Source of the DNA: an uncultured Isosphaeraceae bacterium
Lineage (GTDB): Bacteria; Planctomycetota; Planctomycetia; Isosphaerales; Isosphaeraceae
Direction of reading: 5' to 3'
NCBI GenBank assembly: GCA_945957605.1
Contig: CAMFLR010000017.1
Location: 62,001-126,000, forward strand
DNA length: 64,000 nt
The first letter of the stretch is position 1, and each line of letters opens with the position of its first letter. A program made the translations under genes and the position numbers. A model generated the notes under the pieces. It was not told the DNA's origin and ran no database searches. It saw only the letters and a program-made list of their open reading frames with translations. Of the stretch, positions 56,380 through 64,000 are shown in pieces.

Positions 56380-57534
56380 TTAGAACGCGTCGGCGCTGAT
56401 AACTTCGCCACCGTTGCGGCTGCCGAGAGCCCACCACGCCTGAACGTTGACCGTGTTCTTGATGAACCGGACCGAGCCGTCGGCGAAGGCGTTGTTCACG
56501 CCGCCCGAGTGGAAGCTGCTCGGGGGAGCGCTACCGAGCGGGGTGATGTAGTAGGTGGCCCAGGGGCTATTGCTGCTGTCGCCGGACTCTGCAGAGTTCG
56601 AGCAGGGAATCTGGTTCGGCGTACCGAAGTGGTTGTACGAGTTGATCACGAGCCACGATGGGAAGCTGGCGGCCCACATCTGGCCGTTACCGGCGCAGAA
56701 GCGGAGGCCCTGGGTGCCGGGGGCATTGGCGCACGCTTGCTGCATGACGAGAGCGGCAGCCGCACCCGAACCAGCAGCAGCGCCGGTGGGGCTGTGGATG
56801 GCGCATCGGAGAACGTCCGGGCCAGCCGCGTTGATGTTCGCGGGAGTCGAAGAACGGCCGAGCACGCGTTCGCTGATGAGGCCGGTGTTCGAGGTGCCGT
56901 CGGTGATCATCGCGAGCTTCACCGGGCCCCAGCTTGCCTGGGTGTAGAGGTTCAGGCCAGCGCTACCGTTCGGCTGCGCGGCGGTGCCGATCAGCCAGTT
57001 GTTGGCGGGGATAATCGTGCCCGACATCTGCGAGATGGGGCCGGGGCCGCCGTAATTGCCAGCGTAGTTGGTGTAACCGTAATACACGGCGCCACTAAAG
57101 ACGCGCAAGGGGGTGGCCAAGCTTTCGGCGGGACACTGGAGGAACGACAGATTCGCACAGGTAACGGTTGAGTTGGCGTATCCGCCCACACCGGTGCCCA
57201 TGAGGTCGATATTGAAGTTAAGCGAGTTGAAGAACGTGCCGGCTTCAATGAACTGAAGCAGCGGCGGAATCCAGCCGACGGTGAGGTCGGTGGCGGTGGT
57301 GACCGCCGGACTCTGCGACTGGGTGGGGAAGCACTGATTCGAGCTTTCGTAATTCATGCACGCGAGGGCGAGCTGCTTCAGATTGTTCGTGCACTGGATG
57401 CGCCGGGCAGCGGCGCGGGCGGCTTGCACAGCGGGAAGAAGTAGGGCGATAAGAACGGCGATAATGGCGATCACGACCAGCAGTTCGATGAGCGTGAAGC
57501 CCGCGCGTGAGCGCGCCCCTTTTGCCTTGTGCAT
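56380..57534 (-). CDS. DUF1559 pseudopilin-like protein (cassette 1)
   Basis: This 384-aa exported protein has a type IV pilin-like N-terminus, [20 protein letters not shown], with the conserved Gly/Phe cleavage site and Glu5. The DUF1559 body follows, and the C-terminal motif [18 protein letters not shown] carries the H-x9-DG signature. Function is unknown; the family is greatly expanded in planctomycetes and is suspected to be part of the cell surface or a secretion system. ATG 57534 has GGAGG nine bases upstream. Its leader is long and resembles that of the second DUF1559 gene. Confidence 0.93.
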   Translation of the reverse strand: MHKAKGARSRAGFTLIELLVVIAIIAVLIALLLPAVQAARAAARRIQCTNNLKQLALACMNYESSNQCFPTQSQSPAVTTATDLTVGWIPPLLQFIEAGTFFNSLNFNIDLMGTGVGGYANSTVTCANLSFLQCPAESLATPLRVFSGAVYYGYTNYAGNYGGPGPISQMSGTIIPANNWLIGTAAQPNGSAGLNLYTQASWGPVKLAMITDGTSNTGLISERVLGRSSTPANINAAGPDVLRCAIHSPTGAAAGSGAAAALVMQQACANAPGTQGLRFCAGNGQMWAASFPSWLVINSYNHFGTPNQIPCSNSAESGDSSNSPWATYYITPLGSAPPSSFHSGGVNNAFADGSVRFIKNTVNVQAWWALGSRNGGEVISADAF

Positions 57535-58519
57535 TCGAGAGTACCTCCGGATTAGAAAAAGGAAAAACGAACTAGAGGCGTGACGACTCTTACCGGCAAG
57601 AGGGTTTCCGGCGCGAAGTCAGTGAGTAGGGCGTTGGAAGGATATCTGCCGTGCCGAGCGCGGCTTCGACCACATCAAGAGTGCACGTAAGGCATGAAGT
57701 CGTCGGAAGTTCTTTGGGGGGATGTGAGAACTACCTACGGATCCTAGCGATTGGATTTGTTACTCGTCAAGAAATCAACCCGCGAGACGAGTTGTGATGA
57801 TTTTATGAAACGTCGCAACCGCGATCAAGGGGTAGGCAACGCAATCATTCATCCGGGATCTGACGCCAACATTCTCTCCTGATCGCGTGCCTGCAATTCC
57901 AGCATTCGTGCACCAAGGCGAGCAACAAAACGAAAGAACCATCGTGGCGACCGAGAGCAAAACGGCTCTCAAACTGCCTGGAAGCAAAAGACTTCCGTCA
58001 ACGATCCTACCGCATCGTCGCAGCCAACGGATGATGAATAAACGCATTTGCCGTGCCAGAACCCGCCGTCGTGAAGGGAACACAAGTCTTATTAATTTCG
58101 TTAGATATTATATATTTTGTATGCGGCCGATCATTCCCTGTTATCGAATTTGCGCGCGAGGAGGGACAAATGAGGTGTGCGCCGCACGGTGCGAAGTCGC
58201 AAGTCCTAGCGATTTCGTTATCGATTCTTGGTACAGCTTTTGGTCAGGATTGAATCGGCGCAATGGTTGGTCTCTGCACATCACGTTGTGGAACGTTACC
58301 GAACAGTTTAAAGGCAAAGATATGAGGAGTCCTTGCATCTATTCGTAATGAGTGAACATGCAACGAGCCAAGTGGGAAACGCTTCGGATTCTGAGTTGAT
58401 CGAAGGTCTCCTGATATTTGAGGAGCACTCGCTTGAAACGGCGAATGCCATGATGTCCCAAACTGTAACAGCCCCACGGTATTCGTCTTGTCTCCGGACA
58501 GTTCTGAGCGACAAACGAA
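57535..58519. other. Long non-coding stretch before DUF1559 cassette 1
   Basis: This stretch of about 985 bases holds no supported gene: short frames on both strands lack features. It contains the three conserved blocks (A near 57769-57832, B near 57983-58045, C near 58091-58121). Nothing was recognised between 58122 and 58519. Confidence 0.55.
57769..58121 (-). promoter_or_regulatory. Conserved leader/promoter region of DUF1559 cassette 1
   Basis: This region matches 60438-60910 upstream of the second DUF1559 gene, in the same order and orientation. Block C reads ATATAATATCTAACGAAAT on the minus strand and contains a TATAAT -10-like box. Block B shares TTCATCATCCG and TTGACGGAA. Block A shares CGCGGTTGCG and TCATAAAATCATC. 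The gene starts 235 bases below block A. The role (promoter plus long untranslated leader, or a structured RNA) is inference. Confidence 0.55.
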
Positions 58520-58554
58520 AAGCCTTGCCCCTTCAATTGGAGGAGGCAAGGCTT
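58520..58554 (-). terminator. Terminator of the cassette 2 lipoprotein gene
   Basis: An 10-bp stem, AAGCCTTGCC / GGCAAGGCTT, is followed on the minus strand by TTCGTTTG. It lies 30 bases past the lipoprotein stop at 58584. Confidence 0.7.
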
Positions 58555-58583
58555 GGGATTCCAGACTCGAAAGACGAAACCGA

Positions 58584-59057
58584 TTACTTCTTGCTGGCGG
58601 CTGCCGAGGCTTCGACGCCCGCTAGTTTCGCCGCCTTGAACTCGTCTGGCGTCATCTTCCGAATTGTGCGGTCGAGCAGCAGGACGTAGCCGCCATCTTG
58701 GGGTGTCTTTGTCTCATAGGCGAGCACTTCGCTTGAGGGAACTTTACCCGGCTCTTCGCCGGTGTCGGGTAACGTCGCGTCCATTCGAATAGCTGCGCGG
58801 CCGGTGCGAACGGCTTCAATACCATTGCCTCCGACTGCGTCGACGGTGGCCAGTTCGGCGAGAGATTTTGGGGCCTTCTTCTTGCTGATGGTGTAGAGCC
58901 GATAGGCTTCACCAAGTTCGCGTAGGGCCAGGTGATCGGTCGAAGTCTCTTCTGTCTTGGCGAGGCCCGACGATCCGCCGCAACCCACACCGGAAAAAGC
59001 CGACGCGAAAACCAGCGCGCACAGGATCAGCGATCGCGAAAACAGACGCATTTTCAT
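58584..59057 (-). CDS. Lipoprotein after DUF1559 (cassette 2)
   Basis: This 157-aa protein has a lipoprotein signal with Cys in the FSGVGCGG context. The mature part is a small, mixed-charge domain (LRELGEAYRLYTISKKKAPK) ending in an Ala/Lys-rich tail. It follows the second DUF1559 gene by 74 bases on the same strand, paralleling the first cassette, but the mature sequences do not look alike. The block PKSLAELATVDAVGGNG resembles regions that accompany pseudopilins in planctomycetes, though the function is unknown. ATG 59057 is used; ATG 59051 is also possible. Confidence 0.78.
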   Translation of the reverse strand: MKMRLFSRSLILCALVFASAFSGVGCGGSSGLAKTEETSTDHLALRELGEAYRLYTISKKKAPKSLAELATVDAVGGNGIEAVRTGRAAIRMDATLPDTGEEPGKVPSSEVLAYETKTPQDGGYVLLLDRTIRKMTPDEFKAAKLAGVEASAAASKK

Positions 59058-59130
59058 ACTCCAGGAAGTAGCGAAGGACGAGGAGAATGGGATTCGCCTC
59101 GTCCCTTGATCGCAACGGCGCTTTGTCAGA

Positions 59131-60234
59131 TCAATAAGCGTCCGAACTGATGACTTCGCCGCCGGCCTTCGTGCCCAGCTTCCGCCAGACGAGGGCGTCA
59201 ACCGAGTTCTTGATGAACCGGACCGAACCATCGCAGAAGGTGACGTTCACGCCACCGGGGTGATAGCTACGAGCGGCCGTATGACCCTGATTGAAGTTGG
59301 CGTTGTTCGAGCAGTCCCACAGCTTGTAGTTGGGAGGAACTGTGTGGCTGTAGTAGCCGGTCGAGGGGAGGTTGCGATAGTACTGCTGGCCACGATAGCG
59401 GAGGCGGATCTGGTTGGCGAAAGTGCTGCAATCGCTCGGCGGAATCTGGTTGGCGGTACCGGTGAAGTCACCCGTGATCGTGTAAACGTTGGCGAGGTCC
59501 GGAATAGGAACTTCGGCCGCGGTATTGGCAATGGCCCGACCACGCGTCGTTTCGGCGTAGCAGGCGGTGTTGCTAGTACCGTCGGTAATCTGCGCGATGG
59601 TGGTCGGGTTGGCGCCAAGATAGCGCGGGTTGACGATTGTGTTGGTTGGTGGGTTGGTGTAATGCGGTTCGCCGTTGTAGCTGAAGTTGAAGATTCCCAG
59701 GTTCGCGGTATTCGACTCCTGGTACGTTGCCGTGCCGACTTGCTGGCTCGCAGTGTTACCCAGGCTCGCGAAGTAGTTGTTGTACCCGAGCTGGCTGGTG
59801 CCAGAGAGAAGACGGGCGCTTGATGGGTCTGAGGGGCAAATGAACGAGCTGACAAGCTGAGTCTGAGCTGTGTCATTCACGGTTCCGGGGCCGGTCAGAT
59901 TCAAGTTGAATCCGAAGTTGAACGCTCCATACATGCTCGCCTGTTCCATGTACGGAAGAATCTGGGCGACGACGCTGGCCCTGGCGCCACCATTTGACGT
60001 GGTGGGATACGGCCCGACACCCGGCGGGAAGTTGCTGTTGGCCGACTCGAAAGTCATCGTGGCCAGGCCCATTTGCTTCAGGTTGTTTGTGCACTGGGAT
60101 CGGCGGGCCGCCTCACGTGCCGACTGAACAGCCGGAAGCAGCAGCGCGATGAGCACAGCAATGATCGCAATGACTACCAGCAGCTCAATGAGCGTGAAGC
60201 CAGCGCGCGAGCGCATCCGAGAGGTGATGCACAT
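59131..60234 (-). CDS. DUF1559 pseudopilin-like protein (cassette 2)
   Basis: This 367-aa protein is a paralogue of the gene at 56380-57534. The N-terminal pilin-like segment [20 protein letters not shown] is identical in both, and the C-terminus has [18 protein letters not shown] with the H-x9-DG signature. The middle parts differ considerably, so duplication is old or followed by diversification. ATG 60234 has GGAG eight bases upstream; ATG 60216 is in frame. The next gene downstream is a lipoprotein. Confidence 0.93.
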   Translation of the reverse strand: MCITSRMRSRAGFTLIELLVVIAIIAVLIALLLPAVQSAREAARRSQCTNNLKQMGLATMTFESANSNFPPGVGPYPTTSNGGARASVVAQILPYMEQASMYGAFNFGFNLNLTGPGTVNDTAQTQLVSSFICPSDPSSARLLSGTSQLGYNNYFASLGNTASQQVGTATYQESNTANLGIFNFSYNGEPHYTNPPTNTIVNPRYLGANPTTIAQITDGTSNTACYAETTRGRAIANTAAEVPIPDLANVYTITGDFTGTANQIPPSDCSTFANQIRLRYRGQQYYRNLPSTGYYSHTVPPNYKLWDCSNNANFNQGHTAARSYHPGGVNVTFCDGSVRFIKNSVDALVWRKLGTKAGGEVISSDAY

Positions 60235-60905
60235 GCAATTCGCTCCGAATTAGAAGAGAGGGAAAAAAGCAGAATCGTGAAATAGCGCGGGAGGAAGAAT
60301 CCCGTTACGCGTTAAGTTTTTGAGAACGACTGTTGACGTCGATCACTTCAAAGCGGGTTGGAAAGGTATTGGTCGGTCATTCAGGCGGCGGGTTGATTCA
60401 GTTCGGGGAGCAGATCCGTTCCTGTTAGATGGAGACTTGTCCAAAAATCGACCCGAAACATGAATCGGGATGATTTTATGATCTTGCGCAACCGCGAATC
60501 AAGAGGGTTCCATTCCTGGCATTCCTTCGAAATCTCCGCTCGGGCGCGCATGAATTTACTGCCTATTGAATGCTCATCTTTCTCGAAATGGCCTCGCAAG
60601 AGTGAGCAAAAGGCAAGGGAATCCGACGGAAACCAGGAGTCAGGGAATACTCGTAAACTCCCTAGGGCGGAGCATTTCCGTCAACAAAATTCGCACATTC
60701 TCGTAGGCGCATCGGATGATGAAATGCCGGTCATATGCGGCGGCAAGCATGCGAAATGACGAGAGTCTTAGTGAATTAGCTGATCTGATAATATAAGATC
60801 ATGCAATTTTAATAATTTGAAAATTGGAAGAAAAGAGATGGCGAGCGCATGCCCCAACGAGTCCGAATGAATGAGTTTTAGAGATTTCGTTATATATTAT
60901 ATTTA
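60235..60905. other. Non-coding stretch before DUF1559 cassette 2
   Basis: This stretch of about 670 bases has no supported gene. It contains conserved blocks A, B and C described at 60438-60910. The 60780-60840 part is AT-rich. Apart from the blocks I saw nothing recognisable. Confidence 0.5.
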
Positions 60906-60910
60906 TTAAC
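60438..60910 (-). promoter_or_regulatory. Conserved leader/promoter region of DUF1559 cassette 2
   Basis: This is the second copy of the leader: block C near 60880-60910 (AATATAATATATAACGAAAT on the minus strand), block B near 60668-60730, block A near 60438-60508. In block A the minus strand can fold as AAAATC-CCCGA-loop-TCGGG-GATTTT with 2-base internal loops. Block C overlaps the stop codon of the upstream phosphatase gene. Confidence 0.55.
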
Positions 60911-61640
60911 GAACGACCGGCTGTTCGCCTTGAGCCGTCTCACGCGGAGGGCGCGGGCCGGGGCGTGTTGGAGGGAGGTCAACGAGCGCATCGCTTGCGG
61001 CGTAGTCGTGTTTGACCCAATCGACGAATCGCTCGGGAGTGTGCGGCAGGTTTTGCTTTTTGAGCCAGGCGGCGTACTCGTGAAGCGGTTCGTGCAGATG
61101 TTCGGGGCCGAGCAGCGGCACGTGTCCGTATGCCAGCGAGAACGAGGAGAGCGCCTGCGACGGTGACTCGCCCTTGCGATACATTTGATAGAGGGCGACC
61201 ACCAGTCCGGTGCGGTCGGACCCACTCTTGCAATGGATCAGCAGCGGATAGCGGCAATGGTCGAGAACGTCGAGCAGGACGAGCAACTCGCGGCGCGAGG
61301 GGCGACGGACGGCGCTCATCGGCAGGTCGTAAAATTCGGCGCCGGTTTTCGCGGTCGCGTCAACTTCGGCGGAGTACCACGAATCGGCTGTCTTGCCGCC
61401 GCGGAGGTTGAGCACTGAGCCGAGTTTGTGCGCGTTGATCATGCCGACGACGTCGCCCTTGGGCTGGGCGCTTCGGAAGACGATGTCTCCATCGACGACG
61501 CCCCAGTTGCCCTCGAAGAGTGGGCGCCGGAAGTAGGTGGCGAAGAGTATGGCGATGAGAGAAAGGAGCGAAAGCCGCCACAATCGCCGACGAAACTGCC
61601 GATGACGCGAATCCTTCGCGTTTTCGCTTCCCTGCTCCAC
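60906..61640 (-). CDS. Membrane-anchored tyrosine/dual-specificity phosphatase-like protein
   Basis: This 244-aa protein has a single N-terminal membrane segment (SLLSLIAILFATYF) after a basic stretch, so the catalytic domain probably faces outward. The P-loop IHCKSGSDRTGLV has the catalytic Cys137 and Arg143 of Cys-based phosphatases (HCx5R). The upstream block VLNLRGGKTADSWY is typical of fused DSP/PTP-like proteins. The C-terminal tail is Pro/Arg-rich. The start is a GTG with AAAGGA upstream. The substrate (phosphotyrosine, phosphoinositide or other) cannot be read. Confidence 0.85.
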   Translation of the reverse strand: MEQGSENAKDSRHRQFRRRLWRLSLLSLIAILFATYFRRPLFEGNWGVVDGDIVFRSAQPKGDVVGMINAHKLGSVLNLRGGKTADSWYSAEVDATAKTGAEFYDLPMSAVRRPSRRELLVLLDVLDHCRYPLLIHCKSGSDRTGLVVALYQMYRKGESPSQALSSFSLAYGHVPLLGPEHLHEPLHEYAAWLKKQNLPHTPERFVDWVKHDYAASDALVDLPPTRPGPRPPRETAQGEQPVVR

Positions 61641-61789
61641 GTCGCGATCCTTTCGGGCGGCCGGCCCGGACGGAAAGAAAAGAGGGCGGCCGCTGATGAC
61701 CAGCCGCGCCGCCCCACAATACTCACCCGCAGAACTCGGTCAATCCCAAGAAGCAGTTGCCGGTTGTCGGTTGCCAGTGGAGATTGATT

Positions 61790-62326
61790 TTACTTCAGTT
61801 GATCTACGACGAACTTCTCGACTTCTTCGTAGGTGAACTGATGCTTGGGGTCGTCGAGCGTGAAGCGCTTGATTTCCTTGCCATCGGGACCAAACACGAA
61901 AACGGCGGGAATCGCGACGATGTTCAGCTTCTCGAAGGCGTCGTCCTGCGTTTCGTCGAGCAGGAAGTTGGAGAAGGTTGCCTTCTTCTCGGCGAGAAAT
62001 GCCTTGGCCTCGGCGATTTTCTTGGGTTTCTCGGGATCGTCGAGCGAGAGCGAAACTGCGGCTAGCCCCTTGCTGGCGTACTTCTTGTGCATCTCAACGA
62101 GGTGCGGGAAGTTTTCCTTGCACGGGCCGCACCAGGTTGCCCAGGCGTCGACGACGGTGAGCTTTGCCTTCTTGTTGGCGGCGATTTTGGAGAGATAGAC
62201 GTCGAACTTGACGGGCGTAAGGGTAACTTCGTCTTCAGCGGCGAGCGCTGCAAAGACGGGAGCGACGAGCGCAGCGCACAGAAGCGCCACAACTCGGCGG
62301 GCGGGACGAGGAAGAGGTGAAAGCAC
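61790..62326 (-). CDS. Exported TlpA-like thioredoxin-fold protein
   Basis: This 178-aa protein has a signal sequence (RVVALLCAALVAPVFAALAA). The thioredoxin fold shows WATWCGPCKENFP with the CxxC redox pair and the cis-Pro block IPAVFVFGPDG. Relatives reduce disulfides, for example during cytochrome c maturation. The start is GTG 62326 with GGAG at good spacing; the longer open frame to 62470 has an unlikely Arg/Pro-rich extension. It follows the redoxin gene by 168 bases, with a terminator between, so it has its own promoter. Confidence 0.87.
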   Translation of the reverse strand: MLSPLPRPARRVVALLCAALVAPVFAALAAEDEVTLTPVKFDVYLSKIAANKKAKLTVVDAWATWCGPCKENFPHLVEMHKKYASKGLAAVSLSLDDPEKPKKIAEAKAFLAEKKATFSNFLLDETQDDAFEKLNIVAIPAVFVFGPDGKEIKRFTLDDPKHQFTYEEVEKFVVDQLK

Positions 62327-62391
62327 GGTCAGCTCCGTTGACGTAGGGTTCAAGCAGGAGATCGACGAGGTCGGGACGCTTCGAAATGAAA

Positions 62392-62419
62392 TCGCCGCCG
62401 AGGGATGGGTCGGCGGCGA
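62392..62419 (-). terminator. Terminator of the redoxin gene
   Basis: A perfect 10-bp stem, TCGCCGCCGA / TCGGCGGCGA, with an 8-base loop is followed on the minus strand by TTTCATTTC. It lies 75 bases past the redoxin stop at 62495. Confidence 0.65.
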
Positions 62420-62494
62420 GCGGAATCGGTCACCGCCCCGTCGTCGCCGAAGCGTCGGGAGGGGCGGCATTCTCGAAGCCGAGGATAGGCGGAG

Positions 62495-63124
62495 TTACTT
62501 GCTGCTCTTCACGTAGCTGATGCCGCAACCCTGGGGACGGGTTTCGGTGACTTCAACTTCCTTGCCGGCGAGGATCGCGCTGACGGCGTCCTTGACGTAG
62601 GTCGTCTTCACCTTGGCTTCGTTCATCGTGCTGTCGTCGAGAGCGCCGGTGTAACGAACCTTGCGGTCCTTGTCGAGAACGATGACGGTCGGCGTGGCGG
62701 CCGCGCCGTAAGCCTTGCCGGTGGCCTGACTTTCGTCGTAGGCGTAGACGAAGTTGTAGCCCTTCTTCTTGACGGCGTTCTTGATGGCGGGAATGTCGTC
62801 GATTTCCTTCTGGCCTTCGGCGGCGGTGACCGAGATACCGATCACCTTGACGCTCTTGTCCTTGAAGGACTTGGCGAGGTCGATGAAGCGGTCTTCGGTG
62901 GCGACGACGGCGGGGCAGTGGTTGGCGAGGAAGGCGATGACGACGACTTCTTCCTTCACGTCGCCGAGGCTGAGCGAGGTGTCGCCCGCTTCGCTATTGA
63001 CGGCGGGAAGGGCGTCAAAGCCGGGGGCCTTGTCGCCGATGTTGAGGGCCTTGTTGTACTTGCCGGCGAAGGCGGGGCTGGCGACCAGGGCGAGGGCGGC
63101 AAGGCTGAGGAGCCACGTGCGCAT
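62495..63124 (-). CDS. Exported redoxin/AhpC-TSA-like thioredoxin-fold protein
   Basis: This 209-aa protein has a signal peptide (MRTWLLSLAALALVASPAFA). The fold matches the redoxin family, with FLANHCPAVVATEDRFIDL in the place where many relatives have two cysteines (CNxCP); here only one Cys remains, plus a Cys in the C-terminal GCGISY. The block AAATPTVIVLDKDRKVRYTG gives the cis-Pro loop. ATG 63124 has GGAG upstream; the frame to 63322 is spurious. It lies just upstream of the TlpA-like gene but has its own terminator. Function is probably thiol redox or peroxide reduction. Confidence 0.85.
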   Translation of the reverse strand: MRTWLLSLAALALVASPAFAGKYNKALNIGDKAPGFDALPAVNSEAGDTSLSLGDVKEEVVVIAFLANHCPAVVATEDRFIDLAKSFKDKSVKVIGISVTAAEGQKEIDDIPAIKNAVKKKGYNFVYAYDESQATGKAYGAAATPTVIVLDKDRKVRYTGALDDSTMNEAKVKTTYVKDAVSAILAGKEVEVTETRPQGCGISYVKSSK

Positions 63125-63429
63125 CGGTGCATTCTCCTGGAATCTGGAATATAGAGCCGAAATAACAACCAGCGGGGTGCAGGTCGACGAGGACGACATA
63201 CGTCTCAGATTCAGGCCGCCGCTCAATCCAACCGTGGATGTTGGGACCATCCCGTCCCCAGTTCCCGCACGGTCAACCCGCGAACGGCCTATCGACTCTC
63301 GGTCCAACCGAGGGTGTCGCACAGATAAAGAGCGATCATTCTCGCCGCTATGTACCGAAAATTCAACAAGATGATCACGCCCGAGATTTTAGGGGACGCT
63401 TATCGAGAGTCAACCGCCTGAACGCCAGA

Positions 63430-64000
63430 TCAAGCCTGAGCAGACGCCCAGATCGCCGCATTGGCCACGATCTTCCGCACGGCCGGATGGAAGAAAATGG
63501 GAAAACCATCGTGACCTGGCCGGAAATAGGCCACGCGTCCTTTGCCGACGCTCCAGGTAAGACCACTACGGAATGTCTCGCCGCGATCGAACGTCGAAAC
63601 CATCACCACCTTCTCGGGCGCTGGGACGCGAAACGGCTCGGCGAACATCGAGCTGCGCGGGATGGTGAATGACGTAACCCCTTGCACAATCGGGTGATTC
63701 GGATCCTTCACCTCGATCCGCTCGGGACGCCCATCTTCGCGAAATCCGCCCAACTCGCAGTTGCTTCCCATCAACTCGAGAAATGGCTTTGATAGACATG
63801 ATGCATGCAATGCCACAAAGCCAAGCTTGCCGGCTTTGACGCGAGCGGCGATGGCTTTGGCGCGGTGATCTGGCAATTCGTGGTGGCGGAGGCGGCCCCA
63901 CCAGATGAGGGTGTCGGTCGCGTCGAGTGCGGCGTCGGAAAGACCGGCGTCGGACTCGTCGAGCCTGGCCTTGGTCACCGTGAATTCCGCGCGGCGGCCG
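63430..64000 (-). CDS. ThuA-domain protein, 5' part beyond the window
   Basis: The minus-strand frame continues to the window edge without a start: in-frame codons before GTG 63978 read AEFTVTK, typical of ThuA homologues. So the gene is truncated by the window, not broken. The visible 190 residues include TDTLIWWGRLRHHELP, GFVALHASCLSKPF and GKGRVAYFRPGHDGFPIFF, all typical of the trehalose-utilisation (ThuA) fold with a glutamine-amidotransferase-like topology. ThuA proteins are often near Gfo/Idh/MocA dehydrogenases. The next gene on this strand is the redoxin in a different unit. Confidence 0.86.
   Translation of the reverse strand, partial: GRRAEFTVTKARLDESDAGLSDAALDATDTLIWWGRLRHHELPDHRAKAIAARVKAGKLGFVALHASCLSKPFLELMGSNCELGGFREDGRPERIEVKDPNHPIVQGVTSFTIPRSSMFAEPFRVPAPEKVVMVSTFDRGETFRSGLTWSVGKGRVAYFRPGHDGFPIFFHPAVRKIVANAAIWASAQA

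Noticed and set aside
57775..58083. 102-codon minus-strand frame in the leader of DUF1559 cassette 1
   Set aside because: The matching region in cassette 2 carries indels that break the frame while keeping nucleotide blocks, so selection is on DNA/RNA, not protein.
58333..58689. 118-codon plus-strand frame with a protein-like N-terminal half
   Set aside because: It runs through the terminator hairpin and into the antisense of the lipoprotein gene; no ribosome binding site or family match.

Overview
The window looks like a chromosomal segment of a Planctomycetota bacterium. The evidence is protein family content, not a marker gene: a DUF1592/DUF1552 pair, two DUF1559 pseudopilin-like genes with the H-x9-DG tail, a PVC-type CxxCH heme protein with HEAT repeats, an N-terminal LEPR-XLL-type sorting motif, three Gfo/Idh/MocA oxidoreductases (two with twin-arginine signals), a BlaI/M56 pair, an ACS-family transporter and a PEP-CTERM protein. 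Genus cannot be assigned. No rRNA, tRNA, CRISPR, transposase, integrase or phage gene was seen.

Layout. 1-8.3 kb: a hypothetical gene, a cyclooxygenase-like heme peroxidase, a secreted Cys-rich peptide next to a CusB-type metal efflux adaptor, then a membrane acyltransferase and an SMP-30 lactonase on the minus strand, and a secreted squalene-cyclase-like CxxCH protein. 8.3-12.3 kb: a hen1-pnkp RNA repair operon. 12.4-17.9 kb: a GAF-domain glycogen phosphorylase followed by PEP carboxylase. 18.6-24.1 kb: DUF1592 and DUF1552 giant/partner genes. 24.5-27.9 kb: a divergent pair of a hydroxyproline-dehydratase-like enolase and a secreted S9 dipeptidyl peptidase. 28-33.9 kb: three Gfo/Idh/MocA oxidoreductases and a beta-propeller/di-heme cytochrome. 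34-42 kb: a LEPR-XLL propeller protein, a porin, a creatininase, a PEP-CTERM protein, an MFS transporter and a GGQ release-factor-like protein. 42-47 kb: an SGNH-like protein overlapping a PVC heme protein. 47-50 kb: blaI-blaR-like pair with a visible promoter/operator. 50-55.9 kb: a SorA/SorB-like sulfite dehydrogenase, an M20 peptidase, a tail-anchored hypothetical, a class III aminotransferase and a zinc-ribbon/STAS protein. 56-60.9 kb: two tandem DUF1559-lipoprotein cassettes. 61-64 kb: a membrane-anchored tyrosine phosphatase, two thioredoxin-fold proteins and the 3' part of a ThuA gene.

How it fits together. Most genes encode exported proteins, including c-type cytochromes, sugar and acid dehydrogenases, peptidases and porins. 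That suits a heterotroph degrading polymers in its periplasm. Regulation is visible directly only at blaI, where a palindrome exactly fills the -35/-10 spacer.

The least explained signals are non-coding. First, a conserved multi-block leader several hundred bases long lies upstream of both DUF1559 genes. Second, three different palindromic repeat families share a GGGTGSC flank and mostly sit as inverted pairs (REPIN-like). All coordinates and motifs were read by eye; family names come from recognition of motifs, not from database searches.
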